Assembly: GCF_020410765.1 (NCBI RefSeq)
Contig: NZ_CP084541.1
Span: 2,041,001 to 2,105,000, forward strand
DNA from: Streptomyces marincola
GTDB lineage: Bacteria > Actinomycetota > Actinomycetes > Streptomycetales > Streptomycetaceae
DNA: 64,000 nucleotides
Reading direction: 5' to 3'
Position numbers and translations under genes: made by a program. Below the pieces are notes generated by a model. It searched no databases. It was not told the DNA's origin and saw only the letters and a list, made by a program, of their open reading frames with translations. The number at the start of each line of letters is the position of its first letter. Position 1 is the stretch's first letter. This document shows, one piece after another, positions 8,754 through 17,818 of this stretch.

Positions 8754-10132
8754 CCACCACGCCACCGACCCAGCCCCTCGCCCCCTCACGCCCCCGCCCG
8801 CGTGGCCGCCTGCGCCACGCGCTCGGGCGTGCGGAACTGGCGGAGGAGACGATCTTCACCTCGACCAGGCAGGCCGCCGCTCTCAACCCCGCCGTCGTCG
8901 CCACCCATCCCGCGCTGGCCGGTCCCATCACGGGCGTCGACCTGGCGACCGGGCAGCCCGTGACGACCGACCCGCACGCCCTCTACGAGCAGGGCCGCGT
9001 CACCAGCCCGAACGTCCTGGTCCTGGGCGACATCTCCTCCGGCAAGTCCTCGCTCGTGAAGACCCAGTACTGCGTCCGCCAGGTCGCCTGCGGCAAACAG
9101 GTCGTCGTCCTGGACCGCAAGAACCAGCAGGGCCGAGGCGAATACGAACGCGCCGCCGCGGAATGCGGCGCCACCCCCGTCCGCTTCGCCCGCACCGGCG
9201 GCACCGCCATCAACCTGCTCGACCCTCGCATCTCCACCACCTCGGAAAGCGGCGGCGACGGACGCGTCGGCCAGGACCGCCTCCTGCTCATGGTCGCCGA
9301 ACACGCACACGAACGAAACCTCAGCCCGCGCCAGCGCTACGCCCTGCGCACCGCCCACCGCACCGCCCTCGAACGGGCGCGTGGCGACGGCAGGGTCGCC
9401 ACCTTGCACGACGTCATCACCGCGCTCTACGACCCGGCCGACAACGCGATCCCCCGCCCCCACCTGCGGACCGAAGGCGTCGTCAGCCGCCGCGACGTCA
9501 TCGGGTGGGGCCTGGACCTGGCCCTGGACCTCGAACGCTTCGTGAACGGCGACCTCTCCGGCCTCATCGACCGGGAGACCAGCACCGACCTGGACCTCGA
9601 CGCGCGTCTGATCGTGTTCGACACCTCCGCGCTGCCCGAGGACTCCCCGGCCCTCTCCCTGGTGATGGCGCTGGTGGCCACGTTCCTGTCCGCCGTCTGG
9701 GCCCAACACCCCGGCCGGCGGCTGATCGTCCTCGAAGAGGGCTACCACACCGCGCGTCTGGAGAAGGTGGCCGGCGTGCTGCGCTCGCTGGCCAAACGCG
9801 GCCGGGGCATCGGGCTGTCGTTCGTCACCGTCGTCCACCACCTCAGCGACATCCGCGAGGACTCCGACGCCATGTCCCTGGTCCGCGAAGCCGGCATCGT
9901 GCACGTCTACCGCCAGTCCCGCGAGGACGACGCCGCGCAAGTCCTGCGGCAGTTCCGCCTCCCGGACACCCTCAACCGGCAGCTCGCCGCACTCGCACAA
10001 GGCGTGCACGTGCTCCGCATCGGCCACGAACCCGCCCGCATGGTCCAGCACCTGCGCACCCGACTGGAGACGGCGATCACCGACACCGACCAGGCCATGA
10101 CCGGCAGACCCCGTACCACGGAGGCGATGTGA
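8750..10132 (+). CDS. VirB4-like conjugation ATPase
   Basis: 460 residues. Walker A is GDISSGKSS (residues 93-101). Walker B is LIVLEEGYH, where most VirB4 proteins have DEAW-type residues. Further conserved blocks follow, including FVTVVHHLSDI and the RQSREDDA segment. The protein lacks the usual VirB4 N-terminal half, supplied by the preceding SCO6880-family protein. It should energise substrate export and assembly at the inner face of the membrane. It overlaps both neighbours by 4 bases. Confidence 0.85.
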   Translation: MTTTPPTQPLAPSRPRPRGRLRHALGRAELAEETIFTSTRQAAALNPAVVATHPALAGPITGVDLATGQPVTTDPHALYEQGRVTSPNVLVLGDISSGKSSLVKTQYCVRQVACGKQVVVLDRKNQQGRGEYERAAAECGATPVRFARTGGTAINLLDPRISTTSESGGDGRVGQDRLLLMVAEHAHERNLSPRQRYALRTAHRTALERARGDGRVATLHDVITALYDPADNAIPRPHLRTEGVVSRRDVIGWGLDLALDLERFVNGDLSGLIDRETSTDLDLDARLIVFDTSALPEDSPALSLVMALVATFLSAVWAQHPGRRLIVLEEGYHTARLEKVAGVLRSLAKRGRGIGLSFVTVVHHLSDIREDSDAMSLVREAGIVHVYRQSREDDAAQVLRQFRLPDTLNRQLAALAQGVHVLRIGHEPARMVQHLRTRLETAITDTDQAMTGRPRTTEAM

Positions 10133-10386
10133 GCGCCTTCCCCGCGGCATCCGGCCTCGCGACCGCCGTTCTGCTGCTGGCGCTGGTGGTGGTTTGCGCT
10201 GCCGGATACCTGCGGGGCCGTTTCGCCCGGCGGCCGAAGGTCGGCTCCCGGCCCGCCTCGCCGCACGCCGGGTTCGCCACACCCGAAGACCTGGCGCGCA
10301 CCCTGTCCGAAGCCGCCGTACGCCGCGCCGGCCACCAGGTCCGCCCCAGCCTCACCCACCCCCCGCAAGGAGACACACCCCCATGA
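10129..10386 (+). CDS. Small membrane protein between VirB4-like and coupling ATPase genes
   Basis: 85 residues from GTG 10129, overlapping the VirB4-like stop, and its own stop overlaps the ATG of the coupling protein. One membrane helix at residues ~9-28, then an Arg-rich segment and a soluble tail. The following coupling ATPase has no membrane helices of its own, so this peptide could be its detached membrane anchor. That is inference from position and topology. Confidence 0.65.
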   Translation: MSAFPAASGLATAVLLLALVVVCAAGYLRGRFARRPKVGSRPASPHAGFATPEDLARTLSEAAVRRAGHQVRPSLTHPPQGDTPP

Positions 10387-11855
10387 CCGACCCCAGGCCC
10401 GTCACCGAGTACGGCTACTTCCTCGGCCACGCCACCCGACCCGCATGCGGACGCATGCCCCTGTACTCCCCCTACGACCAAGCCCTGCGCGTCATCGGCC
10501 CCATGGGCTCCGGCAAAACCTTCCGCTTCCTCGCCCGCCTCCTACGCGACGCCCCCGGCCCCGCACTGGCCACCTCCACCAAACCCGACCTCATCGAACT
10601 CACCCTCGGCGCACGCCGCCACCAAGGCCCCACCGCCACCCTCGACCCCCAACAACTCACCCCCGGCCAACCACCCCTGCGCTGGTCCCCCCTCCACGGC
10701 GCCCAAGACACCCTCACCGCCGAACTCCGCGGACGCGCCTTCATCGCCGGCACCCGCACCACCACCACCGGGCCCCAAGACGAAGGCGCAGCCCACTACC
10801 GCCACCTCGCCGGCACCTGGCTCTCCTGCCTCATCCACGCCGCCGCCCTCGACGGCGCCACCTGGCGCCACGTCCTGCGCTGGTCCAAACACCCCGAAGA
10901 CCCCGCACCACGCCGCATCCTCCACCACCACCCCGGCGCCGGACCCCACTGGGCCGACAACCTCCTGGACGCCACCACCGGCGACGAACGCGCCATCGGC
11001 AACACCCGCTCCACCCTCGCAGGCGCCCTCGCCGCCTTCGCCCACCAACCCGTCATCGACTCCGTCGACATCCCACCCGAACACGCCACCGACATCGAAC
11101 AACACCTCACCCACAACGGAACCCTCTACCTCCTCGGCAAAGACTCCGCCCACTCCACCCTCTCCCCCCTGGTCACCGCCATCACCGAAGACGTCCTGGA
11201 CCGCGCCGAACAACTCGCCCTCACCCGACCCCACCGCCGCCTCGACCCCCCACTCGTCATCGCACTCGACGAAGCCCCCAACATCGCCCCCCTCCCCTCA
11301 CTGCGCCAACGCGTCGCCGACGGCCGAGGACGCGGCCTATGCGTCATCTACCTCGTCCAAGGCTGGGCCTCCGCCGAAGCCCGCTTCGGACACGCCACCG
11401 CCAAAGAACTCGCCGCCATCACCAACAACACCCTCGTCCTGGGCGGCTCCCACGACACCGCACTCCTCAAAGACCTCCAAGAACTCTGCGGAACCACCGA
11501 CACCATCAAAACCTCGACCACCCACAACCACACCCCCCGCCACCACCGCACCGCCACCAGCCGCTCCCACACCCACGAACGCCAACCCGTCCTGCGCACC
11601 CACGAAATCCAGCACCTCGACACCACCACAGGCCAAGCCCTCCTACTCGCCGGCAACCTCCCCCCAGTCCTCGTCGAACTCCCCGCCCTCACCGACCACC
11701 CCCACTGGCCCCACATCCGCAACGAGATCAACGAAATCCGCGCCCTCGCCGACCGCACCCGCGCACACACCACCCAAACCCGCCACGCCACCCTCCAACA
11801 CCACCACCGCACCTGGCAGACACAACACAACCCCACCCAACGAGACACACCATGA
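10383..11855 (+). CDS. Type IV coupling protein (VirD4/TraG-like ATPase)
   Basis: 490 residues. Walker A GPMGSGKT is at 39-46 and Walker B LVIALDEAP at ~292-300, followed by a QGWASAEARFG segment typical of TraG/TraD ATPases. No N-terminal membrane helices are present, unlike classic VirD4; the preceding 85-residue membrane protein may replace them. It should deliver the relaxase-DNA complex to the secretion channel. The coding strand is very C-rich and G-poor compared with the upstream genes, so composition changes inside the operon. It overlaps the next gene (ATGA). Confidence 0.85.
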   Translation: MTDPRPVTEYGYFLGHATRPACGRMPLYSPYDQALRVIGPMGSGKTFRFLARLLRDAPGPALATSTKPDLIELTLGARRHQGPTATLDPQQLTPGQPPLRWSPLHGAQDTLTAELRGRAFIAGTRTTTTGPQDEGAAHYRHLAGTWLSCLIHAAALDGATWRHVLRWSKHPEDPAPRRILHHHPGAGPHWADNLLDATTGDERAIGNTRSTLAGALAAFAHQPVIDSVDIPPEHATDIEQHLTHNGTLYLLGKDSAHSTLSPLVTAITEDVLDRAEQLALTRPHRRLDPPLVIALDEAPNIAPLPSLRQRVADGRGRGLCVIYLVQGWASAEARFGHATAKELAAITNNTLVLGGSHDTALLKDLQELCGTTDTIKTSTTHNHTPRHHRTATSRSHTHERQPVLRTHEIQHLDTTTGQALLLAGNLPPVLVELPALTDHPHWPHIRNEINEIRALADRTRAHTTQTRHATLQHHHRTWQTQHNPTQRDTP

Positions 11856-12328
11856 CCAGACTCCACCCCTGGCCCCCACTCCCCAACGCCGTACGCACGC
11901 TGCTCCAAGCTGACGACAGCGAACCACTGAACACCCAGACCGACCACCACCCCCGACCCCGCCCCTGGGACCTGTGCGCACTTCCCCCGGCGATCGAGGA
12001 CGCCGTCTGGCTATGGCTCGACCACGTGGCCCAATGGCTGAACTGGACCTACGGCTGGACCGACGACCACGTCATCCCCGCCTGCTGGCACCAGCACGAG
12101 AACATCGCACACGAACTCGCCGCCCTCGCCTTCACCCGCATCGACGCCTACTCCGCGACCACCCCCGCCTACATCAGCCGCTGGCACGACGACCTGGAAC
12201 ACTTCCACCGCAGAACAACCACCACCCTCGGCACCAACTCACCCTGCCGCCAAGGCCACCACAACGAACTCCCCCCGCGCTACACCACCACCACCGCCAA
12301 CCGAGCCATAAACCAACGCCCCAGATAA
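11852..12328 (+). CDS. DUF4913-like protein, last gene of the transfer operon
   Basis: 158 residues with a Trp-rich core (VAQWLNWTYGWTDDHV, then CWHQHENIAHELAAL and a WHDDLEHFHRR end) resembling DUF4913 proteins common beside transfer genes in actinomycete elements. No membrane segments. ATG overlaps the coupling-protein stop. Its role is unknown. After it come ~240 bases with no gene before the ASCH gene on the other strand. Confidence 0.6.
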   Translation: MTRLHPWPPLPNAVRTLLQADDSEPLNTQTDHHPRPRPWDLCALPPAIEDAVWLWLDHVAQWLNWTYGWTDDHVIPACWHQHENIAHELAALAFTRIDAYSATTPAYISRWHDDLEHFHRRTTTTLGTNSPCRQGHHNELPPRYTTTTANRAINQRPR

Positions 12329-12572
12329 CCCACCAGTGAACACGGCACTTACGCGGCCGTCCCCGGACGACATCACGTAGTGAGCCGATGCGCCGCATGC
12401 ATGCCGATTCCACCCCTCAGCAGCTTCCCAGCCGAGAGAACAGTCCGAACTTTCCCCTCTGACTGCCACCACTTGAGTCGTGTACAGGTAAGCCGCGCAG
12501 TGATCCGTTGGCAGTGGAACGGTCGGCGGTCGGACGGTCGGTGGGGCGTGCGGCTTGAGGAGGTGGAGCGCG

Positions 12573-12932
12573 TCAGGCGCCGGTGCGGGTGAGGTCGAGG
12601 TGGATGGCGAAGACGCCGAGGGCTTCTTTCTCCGGCGGGTAGATCTCGCGGCAGACGGCCAGCAGCTCGTCGCGGGTCATGCCGGGTTCGCCGATGGCGG
12701 TGTTGTCCTCGGCGTCGAGCATCTCCTCGAAGGACGTGTACTCGTTGAGGGCGGTGATGCGGGTGGTCAGGGTGTGGTCGCCGGAGGTGAACCGCAGGCT
12801 GTCACCGGCGGCCATGTTTCGGATCTTGGGATAGCCGACGCGGATCTCGATGGTCTTGGAGCCGGTCGCGATCAGGTCGAAATAGGGCTTGCGGATGTTG
12901 AGTCCGTGCTGGGCGGGCGGCTCGGCGGTCAT
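12573..12932 (-). CDS. ASCH-domain protein
   Basis: 119 residues, all one ASCH domain (PUA-like RNA-binding fold). The opening GLNIRKPYFDLIATGSKTIE motif is the family signature, and the GD-LRF strand follows. ASCH proteins bind or process RNA or modified nucleosides; some are ribonucleases and EcYqfB is an amidohydrolase of N4-acetylcytidine. It lies 12 bases downstream of the TPR regulator on the same strand, so it is probably co-transcribed with it and belongs to the adjacent nucleotide/AlaRS cassette. That link is inference. Confidence 0.75.
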   Translation of the reverse strand: MTAEPPAQHGLNIRKPYFDLIATGSKTIEIRVGYPKIRNMAAGDSLRFTSGDHTLTTRITALNEYTSFEEMLDAEDNTAIGEPGMTRDELLAVCREIYPPEKEALGVFAIHLDLTRTGA

Positions 12933-12944
12933 CGTCGATTCCCT

Positions 12945-14519
12945 TCACATCATGGTCGAGGCGGCGGACAGGGCCGGGCGGGCGAGGGCCGCGGTGGTGA
13001 GACGTTCGCGCAGGCCCTCGACGGCTGCCCGGCGGGGATAGCGGCGGGTCAGAAACGAGATGAGGTCACCGGCCCGGCCCAGGACGGAGCCGACGACGCG
13101 GGCGGAGTCGAGGGCTCGGTGGCCGAGGGCGACGGCGTCGTCGGGGGCGCCGAGCTGGGCATGGGCGATGGCGAGGTCGATGCGGGCGATGGCCTCCCGG
13201 CTCGGAGACCGGGACGCCGCGGGCGCCGACTCGTAGGCGGCCAGCGCCCGTTCGGCATGTCGACGGGCCTCCTCGGCCTGGCCGAGCCAGATGGCCGAGG
13301 TGGCCGGATAGGAGGTGAGCGCGTAGTCGGCCAACGGCAGCACATCCATGCCGAACCGACGGGGCGAACGGGGCGGCAGGAGCCGGTAGGCGTCCTCAGC
13401 CGCGTGGAAGGCGGTGGTGAAGCCGTCGGCGTCGCCGTCGGCCGCCGCGGCGCGGGCGGCCTGCGCATGCAGCCGCACGGTCAGCGGATGTTCTGCGGGT
13501 GCTTCGGTCAGGCCCTTGAGGGCGGCCTGGCGGGCCCTGTCGGGCCGTTGTTCATACAGGTTGATGGATGCGGCGGCGTCCATCGCCCACGCGCACAGCT
13601 GGCCGTGTCCAGCCTGCTGGCCGTGGACGAACGCGTCACTGGCGAAAGCGAGGCCGGTGCGGGCGTCGCCGAGGTCGTGGGCGAGCCAGGCCAGCAGTTC
13701 GGACATCCACCCGGCGAACGTCAGCAGTTCGCGTTCCTGCCGGTGGGTGAACCGCCCCTTGAGGAGGGCATCGACCTTGCGCCGGTAGTCCATCACCGCG
13801 TCGAAGACGGCCGCCGGCGGCTTGAGCGAGTACGCGTGGTTGAACTCGGTGACCGCGAGGTCGAGGTGGTCCAGAGTGCCGGAGCCGAGCGAGGTCGCCT
13901 CCGCCTGCCGGGTGAACTCCATGGCCTCGGCGGCGGCCCGCTGAAGAACCTGTGCTGCGGCGGCCGGGGAGGCCATGGCCAGTCCGGCGAGCTTCACCGC
14001 GTCGCGACGTTTCGTCTCCTCCACCTCCGTGAAGGTCCGCGAGCCCGCGCCGGCGCGGGCCGTTTCTCCTCCGGGAAGTGTTCCATCGCCCGGCCCCGCG
14101 CTCAAAAACGGACTGCTCCCCGCCGCCTCGGGGGGTGAGTAGTCGTGAGCGAACCCGAGGCCGACGGGGCTCGTGCTGAACAGGCGGCACAGCAGGTCCT
14201 GGTAGTCGGGACTGGGCAGGTGGCCTGCTTCCCAGTCCTTCCAGGAGCGTTCGGACAGTCCGACCCTGGTCAGGTTTTCCTTCTCGACGAGCTGGTGGGC
14301 GGCGGCGACGGCCTGGCCCACGGTCCACCCCGTCGCGAGGCGGCGGGACTTGAGGAGCCGGTGCCCGCAGTGCTTCGCGATCTGTCGGGTGATCTCGACG
14401 ACCAGCGCCACCGGCACAGGGTCGGGCGAGCCCGCCTGGCCGAGAGCACGTTCACGCAGAGCCCTCCCGCAGGAATGGTGGTGCACCGCTGTGGACTGCT
14501 TGGTCGCCTGATTGCTCAC
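12945..14519 (-). CDS. HTH/TPR transcriptional regulator of the AlaRS cassette
   Basis: 524 residues from GTG 14519, chosen because GGGGAGG sits 5 bases upstream; the frame is open to 14540. The N-terminal ~110 residues form a helix-turn-helix domain (GLSERSWKDWEAGHLPSP resembles the recognition part), followed by ~350 residues of TPR-type helix pairs. Such regulators usually sense a small ligand or peptide through the TPR part. It diverges from the six-gene operon starting at 14,864 and is the obvious candidate to control it. Confidence 0.75.
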   Translation of the reverse strand: MSNQATKQSTAVHHHSCGRALRERALGQAGSPDPVPVALVVEITRQIAKHCGHRLLKSRRLATGWTVGQAVAAAHQLVEKENLTRVGLSERSWKDWEAGHLPSPDYQDLLCRLFSTSPVGLGFAHDYSPPEAAGSSPFLSAGPGDGTLPGGETARAGAGSRTFTEVEETKRRDAVKLAGLAMASPAAAAQVLQRAAAEAMEFTRQAEATSLGSGTLDHLDLAVTEFNHAYSLKPPAAVFDAVMDYRRKVDALLKGRFTHRQERELLTFAGWMSELLAWLAHDLGDARTGLAFASDAFVHGQQAGHGQLCAWAMDAAASINLYEQRPDRARQAALKGLTEAPAEHPLTVRLHAQAARAAAADGDADGFTTAFHAAEDAYRLLPPRSPRRFGMDVLPLADYALTSYPATSAIWLGQAEEARRHAERALAAYESAPAASRSPSREAIARIDLAIAHAQLGAPDDAVALGHRALDSARVVGSVLGRAGDLISFLTRRYPRRAAVEGLRERLTTAALARPALSAASTMM

Positions 14520-14863
14520 GGTTGCCTCCCCGCCTGCCACCGGCTCGGCGCCGGCAGCGCCGCCCGCCCGTGCTGCCGAAGGATGCTTGCCTGCCCGGGT
14601 AGGCGATCAAACCCCACGCCGGAGGGCGGGGCGCTCTCCCCACACGGGCGGCCGCACCGCCCACGAGGGGCGGATACCTCTCACTACCTGCGACAACGCC
14701 GATCGATCACTCTGAATCCCGGCGCCGCGTCCGACCGACGGACCCGGCATCCACGGCCTTCCTCGGGTTGGGTCGAGGGCATCCGGCCGGACGCGTCGCG
14801 CCTTCCACCCCATCCGCACTCGCCCCGGGGCCTGCCTCGGGGTGAGAGATCGAGAGGGACACC
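14520..14863. promoter_or_regulatory. Divergent promoter region of the AlaRS cassette
   Basis: This 344-base gap separates the TPR regulator from the oxygenase operon and must hold the promoters of both. I see no long inverted repeat and no clear -35/-10 pair that I would defend. A GAGAGGGA ribosome binding site precedes ATG 14864. Confidence 0.5.
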
Positions 14864-15700
14864 ATGGAAGAAGCACAGCCGTTCGACGCCCTGTCCGGGC
14901 AGATCGCTCAGCTGGAGAACCTCGACGGGCAGTTGATCGAGCGCATGCGGCACGAGGCCCTGACCACCTCCGTGCCCTGGAAGGCCGAGTACGGCGAGTT
15001 CCAGTCCGGCGGCTGGTGGACCACGTCGCTGATGAACGCCACCGGAGAAGCCGCGGACGTGAGGATCGAAGACTGCACCGCCCGGCCCACCGATGCGCTG
15101 AGGCACATGCCCGCCACCGCCGGCCTGCTGGCCGAACTCGGCCTGAACTACATGTGGGTGCGGCTGGCCCGGCTGGAGGCGAACGCGTTCCTCTGGGAAC
15201 ACCGCGACTACGACGAGCTCGACCAGGTCGAACGCCACCGGCTGCACATCCCGCTGCACACCAACTCCTCCGCGTTCCTGGTCACAGGCGGCACCCAGGT
15301 CCACATGGACGGCGGGTGGATCTGGCGGCTGACCCCGACCTACGCGCACGGGGTCTGCAACCTGCTCGGCCCGGACCGGATCCACCTGATCGCGGATGTC
15401 TACGCCGACGACGCCTACACGCGCATCGCCGGGAGGGCGAAGGAGCCGACAGCCGCGAACCGGCTGCCGACCGCCTCGGAGACGGACTTGGCCGAACGCC
15501 TCGCCGCCGCCCGGCGCCTGGCCGACCTCGGCTACGTGGGCGCCGCCGAGCAGCTGCTGCTGCGGCTGTTCTACTCCTTCGCCCTCCCGGAGGGCACCGC
15601 CTACGACCTGATCGCGAGCCTGCACGCCGCGCTCGGCGACAGCGAGGCCAGCACGCGCTGGACGGCCGCGAAGGCCAAGCTCCTGGCCCTCGCCACGTGA
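14864..15700 (+). CDS. Aspartyl/asparaginyl beta-hydroxylase-like Fe(II)/2-oxoglutarate dioxygenase
   Basis: 278 residues. The metal-binding set is visible: His113 and Asp115 in EHRDY, the second His162 in AHGVCNL, and Arg172 for 2-oxoglutarate. The RHRLHIPLHT segment is typical of the AspH domain. The C-terminal ~80 residues form an extra helical region. Such enzymes hydroxylate Asp/Asn (or Pro, Lys) in peptides or free amino acids. It is the first gene of the operon running to alaS. A 59-base gap separates it from the next gene. The substrate is unknown. Confidence 0.75.
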   Translation: MEEAQPFDALSGQIAQLENLDGQLIERMRHEALTTSVPWKAEYGEFQSGGWWTTSLMNATGEAADVRIEDCTARPTDALRHMPATAGLLAELGLNYMWVRLARLEANAFLWEHRDYDELDQVERHRLHIPLHTNSSAFLVTGGTQVHMDGGWIWRLTPTYAHGVCNLLGPDRIHLIADVYADDAYTRIAGRAKEPTAANRLPTASETDLAERLAAARRLADLGYVGAAEQLLLRLFYSFALPEGTAYDLIASLHAALGDSEASTRWTAAKAKLLALAT

Positions 15701-15759
15701 CCCCGCCCCCACCCCTCGCCTCTGTCCGCGCAATCCTCAGCCCGGAAGGACACCCGCTC

Positions 15760-16656
15760 ATGCCCACCGCCCTGTCCCTGGCCCCGGCCGAACTGCGACT
15801 GGCCGAGCTCACCGAGGCCAACAGGCCCGCCCAGCTGCCGCTGCTGACCCGTATCGCCGGGCTGCTGTCCGCCTCCACGGCGGTCACCCACCTGATCGTC
15901 CGCGGCTCGCTCGCCTCCGGCACCGCCGACCGCCTCTCGGACGTCGACTTCGTCGTCGGCATCCACGACCGTGACCTGCCCACGTTCGCCCTGGCCCTGA
16001 ACGACCTCATGACGGTCGCGGGCGGGGCCCTGCTGCCCGGCTGGCGCGACACCATCGTCGCGGACCTCGGCGGCATCGGGTTCGTCTTCCTCGTCCAGCA
16101 CGAGGGCAAGCTCCAGCAGGTCGACCTCTACCTCGCCCCCGCCTCCGAGATGACCGCCTTGCGGCGGAGGGTCGGCGGGAAGGTGCTGCTGGACAGGCCG
16201 CCGGCCGAGATCACCACCTCGCAGATCGAACGGGCCGAGACCTGCGTTGCCGAGCTCGCGGCCCGGCCGCGATCGTGCACCGAGCTGCTGATCGAGCACC
16301 TGGTGCTGGCGGTGCTGCTGCACAAGCGCATCCGGCGCGGACAGCGGTTTGTCGCCTACGCCGAGTGGCACATGCTGCACACCGCGACGAAAGACCTGAT
16401 CAAGACCGCGCTCGCGCCGGCCTCACGGTTCTGGGGCTGGTATCAGCTACGGGAAGAGCTCGCGCTCACCCCGATCGGCCGGGCCTGCCTGGCCGACCTG
16501 GACGCGGCGATCACCTCCCCGGCCGTCCCTACGGCCGCCGACGTCAACGCCGCCCTGGACCGGGTGATCGCCCTGACGACGCGGGCCTGCCCCAACGCCC
16601 TGGACGGTCTCGCGGATGCGCTCACCGCCTACCGCACCTACCTGGAGCTGGTGTGA
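15760..16656 (+). CDS. Nucleotidyltransferase-domain protein
   Basis: 298 residues. The Pol-beta-type motif GSLASGTADRLSDVDFVV (residues ~50-67) supplies the GS and the two metal-binding Asp; the third acidic residue is in QQVDLYLAP (~127). A helical C-terminal half follows. The fold is that of aminoglycoside-type or MNT nucleotidyltransferases, which move an NMP onto a small molecule or protein. Start ATG 15760 has GGAAGGA upstream. The stop overlaps the GTG of the LOG-like gene. Substrate unknown. Confidence 0.75.
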   Translation: MPTALSLAPAELRLAELTEANRPAQLPLLTRIAGLLSASTAVTHLIVRGSLASGTADRLSDVDFVVGIHDRDLPTFALALNDLMTVAGGALLPGWRDTIVADLGGIGFVFLVQHEGKLQQVDLYLAPASEMTALRRRVGGKVLLDRPPAEITTSQIERAETCVAELAARPRSCTELLIEHLVLAVLLHKRIRRGQRFVAYAEWHMLHTATKDLIKTALAPASRFWGWYQLREELALTPIGRACLADLDAAITSPAVPTAADVNAALDRVIALTTRACPNALDGLADALTAYRTYLELV

Positions 16657-17276
16657 AGCCCTCGGGCCGCCGCCCCACCACCTCGGCCGTTGGCCGGGTC
16701 CGGGCCCAAGACCGGCGGAAGACGGCGGTGTTCTTCGGCGGGGTCGTCCCCGCCTCCCCGGACGAGGAACGGCTCGCGGAAGAGGTCGGCATGGCCCTCG
16801 CAGGAGCCGGGTTCGCACTGCTGCACGGCGGCTACAACGGGCTGATGGAGGCCGCCGCCCGCGGGGCCGCGGCCAAGGGCGGCACGGTCACCGCGGTCAC
16901 CCTGGCGGCCAAGCACGCCGAGTGGGGCGACTTCAACCCGCACGTCACCGACGAGGTCCACCTGCCCGACCTCGGCGCCCGCCTCAACCACTACCTCGAC
17001 GCGGCCGATCTCCTGGTGGCGATGGGCGGCGGGGTCGGGACCCTGCACGAGCTGACCGCCGCCCTCTACTACGCGGGCACCATCCGCCCCGTGCCCGTCT
17101 GGATCACCGGCCCCACCGCGCTCGGCCTGCTGTCCTTCCTCAGGCGGGAGAAGTGGCTGTTCGAGACGCCCACCCGGCCGCTCGGCTTCATCTCCCCGAT
17201 CGGTTCGGCGGCCGCGTTCGCCGCCCAGCTGCACGACCTCACCACCGGGACCGACGAGACGGAGGTCGGCGCATGA
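16653..17276 (+). CDS. LOG-family Rossmann protein (nucleoside 5'-monophosphate phosphoribohydrolase-like)
   Basis: 207 residues from GTG 16653, overlapping the previous stop. Residues ~25-200 are a SLOG/LOG-type Rossmann domain with LHGGYNGLMEAAARGA and MGGGVGTLHELTAAL. The latter corresponds to the PGGxGTxxE active-site motif with Gly for Pro, and the Glu is kept. LOG enzymes split a nucleoside monophosphate into free base and ribose 5-phosphate. Beside a phosphoribosyltransferase and a phosphatase this suggests handling of a modified nucleobase. Many relatives are annotated as lysine decarboxylases in error. It overlaps the next gene. Confidence 0.75.
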   Translation: MKPSGRRPTTSAVGRVRAQDRRKTAVFFGGVVPASPDEERLAEEVGMALAGAGFALLHGGYNGLMEAAARGAAAKGGTVTAVTLAAKHAEWGDFNPHVTDEVHLPDLGARLNHYLDAADLLVAMGGGVGTLHELTAALYYAGTIRPVPVWITGPTALGLLSFLRREKWLFETPTRPLGFISPIGSAAAFAAQLHDLTTGTDETEVGA

Positions 17277-17818
17277 CCGTGACCACCGCGACGTCCCTGG
17301 CGGCCCGGATCGCCGAGGCGGCCTGTGTCAGCGACGCGTTCACTCTGGTCGACGGGCAGGTGCTGGACTCGTATTTCGACGAGTACCGCCTGGCCGCCGA
17401 CCCGCAGCTGCTGCACGATGTCGCCGACGCGATGGCCCTCCTCGTCCCCGAGGACGCCGAGGTGCTGGCCGGGATCGAGCTGGGCGGCGTTCCGCTGGTC
17501 GTCGCCCTGTCGGCCGCGACAGGACTGCGGGCCGCGTTCCTTCGTCGTCTGCCCAAGCGCTACGGCTCCAAGCAGCAGATCGAGGGCAGCGGCGTCGAGG
17601 GGCGGCGGGTTGTCCTTGTCGACGATGTGGTCCGCTCCGGCGGGCAGCTGCTGGCCATGGCCCGGATGCTGCGTGTCTCCGGAGCCCCGGTCACCGACGC
17701 GCTCTGCGTACTGGAACGGCCGCTCGGCGGGCGACTGCTGCTGAACGAGCACAGCGTCCGTCTGCATCCACTGCTGACGGAGGCCGACCTGTCCACCGGC
17801 AAGGGGGCGGCGTCGTGA
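17273..17818 (+). CDS. Orotate-phosphoribosyltransferase-like protein
   Basis: 181 residues. Type I PRTase fold with the PRPP-binding loop VVLVDDVVRSGGQLL (residues ~107-121; canonical PyrE has VDDVxTTG) and upstream AGIELGGVPL and LRRLPKRYGS strands typical of PyrE-like enzymes. It would join a base to PRPP or do the reverse. Since a host pyrE should exist elsewhere, this copy is likely dedicated to a different base. It overlaps both neighbours by 4 bases. Confidence 0.8.
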   Translation: MTVTTATSLAARIAEAACVSDAFTLVDGQVLDSYFDEYRLAADPQLLHDVADAMALLVPEDAEVLAGIELGGVPLVVALSAATGLRAAFLRRLPKRYGSKQQIEGSGVEGRRVVLVDDVVRSGGQLLAMARMLRVSGAPVTDALCVLERPLGGRLLLNEHSVRLHPLLTEADLSTGKGAAS

